Source of the DNA: Curvularia sp. ZM96
Taxonomy: Eukaryota; Ascomycota; Dothideomycetes; Pleosporales; Pleosporaceae
Length of the DNA stretch: 64,000 nucleotides
Assembly: GCA_022457065.1 (NCBI GenBank)
Contig: JAJGBQ010000008.1
Span: 248,001 to 312,000, forward strand
Direction of reading: 5' to 3'
Shown: one piece after another, positions 55,879 through 64,000 of the stretch
Layout: the number at the start of each line of letters is the position of its first letter
Position numbering within the stretch: the stretch's first letter is position 1
Made by a program: the position numbers and the translations under genes
The notes under the pieces: model-generated
Told to the model about the DNA's origin: nothing
The model's input: the letters and a program-made list of their open reading frames with translations, nothing else
Databases searched by the model: none

Positions 55879-56629
55879 AGACCTATACCTAGAATGAGCC
55901 GGCGAGCTACTAGCACACGCATACTAGGATAAGCCTGAGCGCCCTGTTTCCTCCTGCATGCGGTTTGACAGTAAGAGTGACATTAGAAAGGGAGAGCTGA
56001 GAGAGGGCAACAGCGGAGGGGGGCTTTTAGTGAGGGCAACAGTTGCCCTCTCTTATCCTCCCTATAGTTCTCTACCTTTTACCTCTAATAACCTCTACTT
56101 GCTACAACAACGAGTAGATAGCATGTTCTTAATTATGCTACTATTTTTCTTCTCTATACTAGATAATTACATGTCTATTTTAACAGCCCTTTCTACGCAT
56201 GATAGAATGCCATAAGTAAGCAGATTATAATATTTAGCTAGCATAGTAGCTAATCTTAGCTATGTAATAAATATTTAGAACGATTTGTAATAAATTAGAC
56301 CTAACTATACCCACGCTCTAAGTAACCTAACCCTACCTCCACCTACGTACTAAGTAACCTGACCCTACCTCTACCCACGCTCTAAGTATCCTAACCCTAC
56401 CCTCACCCACGCCTTGGTAACCTAACCCTACCTTTATCTAACTCTTAGCAACCCTACCCCTATCTATGCTAAGGTTTTTTAGCGCGGGTAGAGGCTAGGG
56501 TAGGGTTGGGTCTTACATAAGCTAACCCTACCCTACCCCTACCCCTACCCATTTACCAGCCTAGCACCAGCGCGTCAACGTTAACACCTTATCACGCACT
56601 TTTATTGTAGTTAATTAACTATTATAATA

Positions 56630-58412
56630 ACGTACCTCACGGGTTCGTGAGCCATACGGGTTCGTGAGTCACTTTTGCCAAGCCCCTACTAAAACTACCA
56701 TATTATGGCCTAAAATAGCCTACTTTGGACCTGTATAGTGCAATACAACATAAGATATTATTTAGAGTCTACTTCTATAGCCTGCTTATATGTTCGCGCG
56801 TTATACCTAGTTATATTGCACTGTCCACACCGCCTTTAAGATAGTTCACCCACTTTAGCGCGTTTCTGCTTCTTTGACTTCTTCCTATTACTACGCGCTC
56901 TAAAGTCTTAAAGAGTAGATAAGCGCGCCCTATCTTTAACTGTTAAGGTCCTCTCTGCCTAAACCCGCTTTCTTTTGTGCGATTTTCGTCGCGTGGCGGC
57001 TACGTTAGCTGTCTTAAGCTTAGCGATCTCTTTTTGCGCTAACACTAACTTGTGCGCAATGATAGCTGCCCCCTTTGAGACCTTCTTAAAGGCCTCTATA
57101 ATAGACGTTAGCGAGCTATCTACATGCCTTTAAATTCTCTGCTTTACTAGCGTCGATTGCGACCCTAATTCTAGGGTATTACTAGGGGTTTGTGACACCT
57201 AGGGCTAGTTGTTAATAGGTAGGGGTGATGGAGTGCGCAACTGGACGTCAAGGGCTAATATAACCCGTTCTGGGTCAAATGGGACTAATCTAGCGCCTTA
57301 AAAACCTCCTTAAACATTGCTAGAAGTAAATGAGATATTAAAAGCGCGTTTAAAGCAAGACAGGAACTCTTGTTTTGTAATATAGTTAATCTGGGTGCGC
57401 ATAAGCGCTTCGACTTGGCGTCTATAGGCCTGCTTCAAAGGGGCAAAATAGCCCACATTAAGGGGCTGTAAGAGGTGAGACAAGTGTGGAGGCATGCAAA
57501 TAGTAATAATACCGTAATCTTTGTAGTATTTTTAGAAATCTAGCGAGTTGTGGCTCTTATGGCCGTTAATAATGAGTAGGCGGTAGATACTAACCTTCTT
57601 CGTCTTTGTATACTTATTAAAGTGCTTTATCCACGCAAGACTAAGCTTATTAGTCGTCTAGCTATTCTTAGAGACCCTAATAACCTAGTTCTAGGGTATA
57701 TCGCCATCTTTGTACTAGCTTGAGAGGTGGTGGCGCGCCTTAAGTATAATGAAGGGCGGAATCGTCCACCCAGTCGCATTGATGCCCTGGATGACCGTCG
57801 CCCACTCTCTATTGCCTGGCTGAACAGACTTTGGCCGTCTACGTCTCTCTGAAGCTGTAACAACAGCTCTAGGGGCGATCTGGCCTATCATGAAGCCCGT
57901 CTCGTCAAAGTTGTATGTGTCGTCGTCTACAATACTATACTTGGCTTTCATGCGGGCTACTAGGTCAAACTAGGCTTGGATAGTCCTAGGATCCTCGCAG
58001 AGAGCCCTCTTGTAGTCGTACTTGCGATTAAACCGCGTTACAAGCTCAGATCGACGTTTAACGAACGTGCTGGGCTAGTTTTGTCCAACCTGGTCTAAAT
58101 TGCGCTTAGCGCGTAAGGAATTGGCCATATTGGCGACGTCTACGAGCCTAGGGGGAAATCCGCGCGTGACAAGCTTAAGTATATGCTCAACAATCACGTC
58201 CTTCTTAAGCTTAGTTAGATTCTTTAATTTAGACCAGCGATCTGCCTGTGGAGTCTGTCCTACGCGTCGTCGGCTTAGTGTAGATCGATCAACGTTATAG
58301 ATAGCTGCAGCGCGTCGTAAAGAGAGATTCGCGTTTTGTTTGAGAGCTTGAAGGGCAAGCTGAATTTGACACTTATTTGAAGGCTCTATCTGATGTGGTT
58401 GGGGTGGCATTA
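56630..58412 (-). mobile_element. RIPped pogo/Fot1 relic, element 5 (same family as element 3)
   Basis: The left terminus (3' end of the element) starts ACGTACCTC after TA (56628-56629) and has 17-bp units at 56639-56655 and 56656-56672 (ACGGGTTCGTGAG type), matching element 3 with C-to-T type changes. The transposase is readable on the minus strand in pieces: 58075-58410 (start, DNA-binding region), 57715-57951 (YNFDETGF core) and 57310-57495 (HLLQPLNVGYF, where the third catalytic Asp has become Asn). The 5' terminus beyond 58412 is missing. Confidence 0.85.
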
Positions 58413-58963
58413 GATGGGGTAGGTATATTGGTGGGGTAACGGGTTCCCTCTAGTCTTACTAAATCTCTCTCTAAATACCACCTCCCTAACCTACTCTCTA
58501 TTCTCTCTATCTTGCTTTTCCTGCTCTTAATCTCTTCCCCTTCAGTACGTAGTCTACTTCTGACTTCAAGTCCCGCGCCCCACTATGTCAGATTACTTAT
58601 CTTGTCGCCTCCTTTGCCCTCTACCTTCTATTAACGCCTCTCTCTTAGCTGTCAACGGGTATATATTCATTTCTTTCTTTCTATGCTACCTAAGTCTACT
58701 TACTATTACTCTACAGCTCTATCACCCCCTACAGCTCTGTTACCCCCTATAGCTCTATCACCCTCTACAAGCTTCAGCACTAGTCGGATCCCTACCACCA
58801 TTGCGTTCGTAAACACCTGCCCCCACACCTCTTCTCTACTCCTCCTACTAAGCCATGCTGCGTATGTATCGTCTCCCATCTCTCCAAATCCTGCCTCTCG
58901 AATCGTCTGAATCCCAACCCGTGTCAACCGCGCTGCATATGCCAGCGGGATCACTACGTTCGG
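58413..58963. other. Pyrimidine-rich spacer with a short tandem repeat
   Basis: Strongly C/T-rich plus strand. 58718-58772 holds three copies of an 18-bp unit of the type TCTATCACCCCCTACAGC. Frames at 58683-58954 on either strand are repeat-driven and not called. Probably the 3' flank of the helicase gene. Confidence 0.5.
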
Positions 58964-61900
58964 TCACTGACACCGATTCTCCATCCCCTCCCCTGTTGCG
59001 CAGTACTTCTGACTAACCCAGCACCGCCGGCAGTTATTCTTCACCGTCCGATCCAAAATCTTCTTCCGAAACTTGTCTGCATCCGCTCCAGACGCCCTCT
59101 CCCACGCCGAGCACCCTAGCACCCAGTGCTTCTTCCACTGCTCTTCCTCCTCCGTCACAAACTGCTGCCCAACTACCCAGCAGATCGCACACCCACTCCG
59201 CAGCTCCGTAAACATCCTCTCTACTACCTCCCACTCCCGTGCCCAACGCTCATGCTCTGCTAACCACACCTCCTCTCCCTCTCCACACCGGTCACAGCAC
59301 ACCGCCCCCATCTCTCTACACTTTACCCCGACCCCATCCAAGTACGAGCTCATCAACTCTCGCCGACACCCCTCCCCAATTAAAAACACCCCCATCGCCT
59401 GCACGTCAAGATCGTCGCTCTCCTGCTCTATCCTCTTCTCTACCTCCCCGTGCTCCACCATCACCACCACCTCAAACCCCTCTCCACCTCGCCCCCCACG
59501 CCCACTCGCCTGTGCAAAGTCCGTCATACTCCACGGCATCCCTACATGCAAGATGTACACAATCCCCGCGTAGTCCACCCCTGTGCCTAGTGCAGACGTA
59601 GCCACAATTAGCCCTCCCTGCTCTACCCACTCCTGCAGCCGCTCCCCTCGCTCCTCCACATCGGCGTGATAATGTGCACAGTCAATCTCCTTAGCCATTC
59701 GCTCACACTGCCCCTTGCTCAGACAGTACACCACCCCCTTCTGCCTAGACTGCCGCAGCTTCTCCGCCCACCGCTTGCACACCACCAACGCTGTGTCTTC
59801 TAACTTCCTACGCTAACACCACGATACAAAGTATCGAGCGTTCGCCCGCGTCGTGCTTGCCCGGATGTACGTTGCGTTACGCACCAGCATGCTTGCCTCT
59901 AGCTCCCCCTCCTGCACCGGCGGCAGCGTTGCGGTTAGCAACACAATCGGGCAGCCTAGCAGCCGCAAGTTCTTCACCTTGAGCAGATTCTCCCGCCAGT
60001 GCCGTGCTGTAAACAGCAAGTGACACTCGTCCACCACCACCCGCTGCAGCAGTCCCTTACTCCTTAACAGCTGAGCATAGCCTAAGAAGTTGCCATTGCT
60101 TGTAATGTCGCCGGCTACGTCTGCGCTGACCACCACTACAGACGCTGGGTTGTTCTCGCCATGCTTCCACTCCATACAGTCAACCCTACAGCTGCGGATT
60201 CGGCTAACCAAGTCCTCAATCAACGCCCGGTACGGCACCACCACCACCGTCACCCCATGCTCCTCAATTAATGCCGGCAGCGTGAACAGCAAGCTCTTGC
60301 CCCCTCCGGTCGGAAGCACCACCACTAGCGGCGTCTGCTTGTCCAGCACCGCGTACAAAGCCTGCTCCTGCTCCATCGAACGGAACCCAACATCTTGCTT
60401 CCCCAGCACCTGCTGCAGTGCCCTCTGTACAGCGCTAGCTCGCGCGTCTTCCACCTGAACGGCCTTCTCTTTCGGGAGTATCGGCAGCCCTGAGATACTC
60501 TCTCGCATCCGCCTTTTCCGCCTTCTCCTGCCCTCCTCGGGTGCTTCAGCCTGTCTATCTACGCCTAAAAAGCGGTGCCAAGCAGTACTCAGCGCCCGGA
60601 ACGCGTCAATCGACCGCGTGCTAAGATGCTTGACAATGTCAATCGAGACGCTGTAGTTGCCCACGCCCATGACAGTCGATCGTGCGTTCTGCAGCTCAAT
60701 CAAGTCCTCCTCATCCTCATCCACCTCCGCCTCATCAATCTCGCCAATCTCGTCCTGATACCCCTTGCCAAACGACTCCCCTACCATGACTCGCCCAATG
60801 CCAACAGCCGTATGACGGTAGTCTAGCGTGTGCAGCTCTACACCCAGCCGCTTGCCTGTCTCGCGTCTTAGCACCCTCGTCAGTCGATCCGTATTCCATG
60901 CCCCCTGCTCATTACTCCACACGTAGTCGTCCAAGCCACCCCCCAGCACGCTCACCACCAGAAACTCTCGAAACGGCTGTACGTAGCTCAAGTACAACGC
61001 CACAATCTGCCCTAATCGCGGCGGTAGAAAGCGCGGAACTACCTTCGGCTTGTCCCATTAAGACTGTGACTTGTGATAGCGCACGACAGTCATCATAGCA
61101 CCATCCATAACAAAGACGTTGCGGTCCTGCAGCAGCCCGTTGCGGTGCCGCATCGTCACAATCTTAGAACCTCGCGCCGGCTGTCCAGACGTAATGTGCA
61201 CACAGCCTAGCATCAGCTCCAAGAAGCGGTCCATCTGCCGCAGATACGCCCGCACCTTTTTGCTTTTCCACCGCCCGTCAGAAGTCTGCAGTCGCATGCC
61301 GCCCGCTGTGCTCCGTGCTCTTGTTAGCATCCACGCCAGCCCATCTAACAGACGGTTGCCGGGACTCGTGACAAATGACTTGCCCCGGGTTGTGAATATA
61401 ATGTCGTCTTGAATCTTTGTAAGATCAATAAAAAAGCGTTCAGCAGCATTATCCACCCAGCACAGCTGCCAGAACTTATCCTCTAGTTCAGCTTCCATGC
61501 TCTGAGCCATCTTGCGGAAACGCTCAATCACAATCGGCCGGCCGCTAAGATAAAAAATCTTCTTGTCCGGCGACTAGTACGCGTTGCTAGCATTGCCTTT
61601 ATTTAGCGCTGCATGCTTGCCATACGCAAGTAGACTGATTATAGCACTCATCGGGCTGAATGAGCCGTCTGCCAGATACTTCTTGCGCACATCTAAGAAC
61701 TGCTCCCGGTCCTCTTCAGTCTGATCCTCACGCTTAGCTGCGGGCAATATCTTTTCGACTGCTAGTACACGAACGCAATAGATAACCCTAGCAAGCATGT
61801 ACGAGAAATTCTTTGCAGTGCGCAAGCGGTTTGTCCGCGTGTCTATGCCTAGCATAGCCAGATACTGCACCAAACCACTTGAAAACTCGTCTGTGCCGTA

Positions 61901-63200
61901 GCCTGTGAGAATAAACGAAGCCAGTGAGTCCAGCAGCGCGTCTGTCTGTGTAGCTGTGTTGCCGTCGCCCAGCGAAAGCCACAGCTGTCTTGCTAGCGCC
62001 TTCTGATTGTCCTTCTACCGGAACAGCTCACGGGCATCCTTCATCTTGTCAGCCGGTACAGCGCTGCGCGGCTGTCGCTGCGGCACTACCACGTCGTTGT
62101 TGCTGTCAACTGTGCCCTCTATGTCGCTGTCGTTGTACTCGCTCTCTGTGCCAGCCTCCTTATCGCTTGCGCTGTCCGCGTCAGCGTCCACAGCTCTATC
62201 CCTCTGTGCTAGATACCGATCTACCTGACGCTCTTCGTCTGCAATGATGCGAAGATAAAAGCAGACAAATCGGACCATATAGCTAGCGTACACTGCCTGA
62301 CTCTCGGGGTTCTGCAGTCGGGCCAGCGGCCGCTGATCAACAACAGTCTGCTGCGCACTGCGAAGCCAGCGCCGCGTCTCCTGCGGCAGTGTTGCCAACC
62401 CACGGACTGATCTCTCAATTAATTCTTCTGTCAGCTTTGCAGCCTGCTGTAGCTTTGCTTCGTTGCGGTCGGGCAAGCGGGTTTGATAGCCAAGATGCGC
62501 CAGATTTCGGCCTTCTAGAAACGTTAACCACCCCGTTCTCTTAAACCAGCCAGTTTTGTCAGTCTTCGTAGCCTCTGCTATGACTTGCATCTCTTTCTCA
62601 AGCTCTTGTCGCATCTCGTGCCACTTGCTGAGTTGTTGTCTAACAATCTCGTTTTGATCTAATTTTTCTCTATTTTCCCCAACACCTAAATTAACCAAAA
62701 AATATTTCTGCAGCCCACCACCTCTAAAAAACGTCTGAACTTTGACAGAATTAAAGAGCGCGCTTTTCTCTCCCTTCTAAGCTTGCTCGTGATTTTTTTT
62801 TCAAGTGCATGCGCATTGCGTTGATGTTGACAGTGAGAAATAAGCACATCTTGCAACAGAACCCGTCAAGTGGCGCCCCTAGCTCTTCAATCGGATTAGC
62901 GGGCTGCTCGGGAAGCTGAATATCCTTCGGGTCTTTTCTCTTATAGTGTGCAAAGCGCTGTACAATCTCTTCTCGCACGTTCACGGGTGTTTTATGCTGC
63001 TCTAATAGATGTCGATTGAGATTAACCACCCCGCTGTAGTGCTCCTTGCACACCAACACCCCAAAGTCTTCTAAGAAGCAGAAAACATCATTGCAGTTGT
63101 CTACTGAGACTAGTGTTGTGCTGCGCGCGGGCGGGCTACTGCTGCTGTTCTCTGTGTTCTGTGATGCGGGCACGCGACTATCCCAGATCAGTAGCTCCAT
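58964..63200 (-). pseudogene. Telomere-linked RecQ-type helicase with OrsD-like N-terminus, broken
   Basis: A single gene of about 1410 codons read from ATG 63200. The N-terminal part has two C2H2-like fingers (CKEHYSGVVNLNRHLLEQH and CCKMC...H) as in the OrsD/DUF3505 family. The middle part is helical and has, near 60805-60830, a LDYRHTA motif resembling tyrosine recombinases. The C-terminal half is a RecQ helicase: LPTGGGKS (near 60300-60320), VVDECHLLF (DECH box near 60025), LLTATLPP, ATSALGTGVD and ASGRGGRGG, then a Cys-rich tail (CCDRCGEG, CRRCW). Lesions: a frameshift in an A9 run near 62798, and stops near 62015 (TAG), 61574 (TAG), 61058 (TAA) and 59813 (TAG). Such genes sit next to telomeres in many fungi. 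Confidence 0.85.
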
Positions 63201-63460
63201 AAAGACGCTTGTATTTGTAGTCTAAGTCTTAGTAGATAAACAAATTACATATGTATAAACGTGTTTAATGCTTTGTGCAAGTAATATTAATAGAGTAGTG
63301 TAAGTTAATTAGTGCTCATCTACGTGTTTGTTGTGGTGCCAATATAACTAGTAATCAGACGTTACCCCGGTTCTCCTAGCAACGCTGTTGCTGGGGTCAA
63401 TCGCTTGTCGGAATGTCACAGCGACTCTGTATAGTAGCTGCGCGATACTAGCCACTATGG
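63201..63460. other. Upstream flank of the helicase pseudogene
   Basis: No gene. Presumed promoter side of the telomere-linked helicase, grading into telomere-like repeats. Confidence 0.4.
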
Positions 63461-63464
63461 GGGG

Positions 63465-63868
63465 ACTAGAAAAGTCTTTCTTAGTAACCCCATATGCTAC
63501 TATAACGCAACCCTAAACTTGGGGTTAGCTTGGGGTTAAGCCCTAGCCCTAACCCTAACCCTATATACAACAACCACCCTCTATACTGATAGATACAGAG
63601 CTGCGAGTTGCGCGCTACTATTGGGGCGACTAAAAAAGTCTTCTCTAGTTATCCTACCTGCTTTGACACCCTCTGGGCTCGATACTAGTATAAAGTTGGG
63701 GTTAAGTCAACCCTAACGCTAAATCTACTAGCTACGAATTAAAAGAGTTAGACAAAGTCTTTCCTAGTAAACAGTTAGTATATAGCTATGGCACAACTAG
63801 CTAATAGAACTATAAAAAAGATTCTCTTAGTAATTCTATACCCTAGAGAGACTAGAAAAGACTCCGTC
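63465..63868. repeat. Second cluster of ACTAAAAAAGTCTTTTTTAGT-type palindromes
   Basis: Variants at 63465-63485, 63629-63649, 63747-63768, 63810-63831 and about 63851-63868. In the first, the stem extends outward to GGGG/CCCC. They alternate with telomere-like CCCTAA stretches. Confidence 0.6.
63520..63566. repeat. Degenerate telomeric-type repeat
   Basis: TTGGGGTTAGCTTGGGGTTAA followed by three clean CCCTAA units (CCCTAACCCTAACCCTA). A further TTGGGGTTAAG...CCCTAACGCTAA stretch lies near 63697-63722. CCCTAA/TTAGGG is the usual telomere repeat of filamentous fungi; here it is an interstitial, decayed tract. Confidence 0.7.
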
Positions 63869-64000
63869 CGTCACCGTATATCCTAAGCCACCCTTCCATC
63901 TTTCCATCCATTAGTCTCTAACCCAGATCCTGAATCGGACTCTTCAAAATATCTGCTAGCCTGTTGGCTTGAAGCCCGGGTCCTTTTAGATGTAGCGCGC

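Larger units (their letters stand above)
51677..56563 (-). mobile_element. RIPped hAT-family DNA transposon with telomere-like subterminal repeats
   Basis: 4887 bp with 18-bp terminal inverted repeats (TAGGCTGGCAAATGGGTA on the left; TAGGCTGGTAAATGGGTA on the right, reverse complement). Both ends carry G-rich subterminal repeats (51690-51905 and the C-rich mirror at 56300-56563). Minus-strand translation near 52390-52490 gives VAKDILAIPIA-VGVERVFN, the hAT C-terminal dimerisation region, with TAG/TAA interruptions. I found no 8-bp target duplication, which would be expected, so one flank may have been altered. Confidence 0.75.

Noticed and set aside
51690..56563. G-rich tracts taken as true internal telomeres
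   Set aside because: They are GGGTAGGGTT-type variants with 32-bp higher-order units tied to the hAT ends, not clean TTAGGG arrays.
51669..56571. 8-bp target duplication for the hAT element
   Set aside because: AACCTATA on the left and GCACCAGC on the right do not match, and shifting the boundary did not help.
58683..59601. Long plus-strand frames rich in Pro, Ser and Thr opposite the helicase pseudogene
   Set aside because: They are antisense shadows of the helicase frame and of a pyrimidine-rich spacer.
1..64000. tRNA, rRNA or other structured RNA genes
   Set aside because: Reading both strands I saw no convincing T-loop and acceptor-stem combination or rRNA segment; a covariance-model scan would be needed to exclude them.

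Overview
The window looks like a repeat-rich, probably subtelomeric compartment of a filamentous ascomycete, most likely a Dothideomycete/Pleosporales fungus. The evidence is short GT-AG introns (53-86 nt), a fungal NACHT-WD40 receptor, Fot1/pogo, Tad-like LINE, hAT, MULE and Gypsy elements, and older copies riddled with TAG/TAA stops at former Gln/Trp codons in TA-rich DNA, the signature of repeat-induced point mutation (RIP). One intact pogo element is 1862 bp long, the length I recall for Molly of Parastagonospora nodorum; this is memory, not a search result.

Layout. 0.5-6.5 kb: a C2H2/3CxxC zinc-finger gene, a mosaic of dispersed repeats, an orphan gene, a broken GTPase fragment and an F-box-like gene cut off by a LINE. 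6.5-12.2 kb: a minus-strand LINE that is barely RIPped. 12.8-13.4 kb: a small transposon with perfect 67-bp inverted repeats and a 9-bp target duplication. 13.7-25.8 kb: the main gene island, with an MDR oxidoreductase, a pogo element, an Old Yellow Enzyme, dispersed repeats and a NACHT-WD40 gene. 27.2-32.7 kb: three pogo elements in a row, one intact. 33.0-39.0 kb: four paralogous genes for small secreted eight-cysteine proteins, separated by AT-rich decayed DNA. 40.3-51.7 kb: a nested stack in which a Gypsy-type element was hit by a MULE, a solo LTR and a second LINE, each insertion marked by a target duplication. 51.7-56.6 kb: a RIPped hAT element with telomere-like minisatellites at its ends. 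56.6-58.4 kb: a RIPped pogo. 59.0-63.2 kb: a broken telomere-linked RecQ helicase gene (OrsD-type N-terminus). 63.4-64.0 kb: telomere-like CCCTAA repeats and short palindromes.

The genes do not form one pathway. The best-supported coherent unit is the four-member secreted-protein cluster, which has the features of a candidate effector family in a fast-evolving compartment. The most striking structural signal is shared by all pogo-like termini in the window: each carries two tandem 17-bp units 8-9 nt from the element end, with unrelated unit sequence between families but constant length and position. This suggests paired binding sites for the CENP-B-like DNA-binding domain of the transposase.
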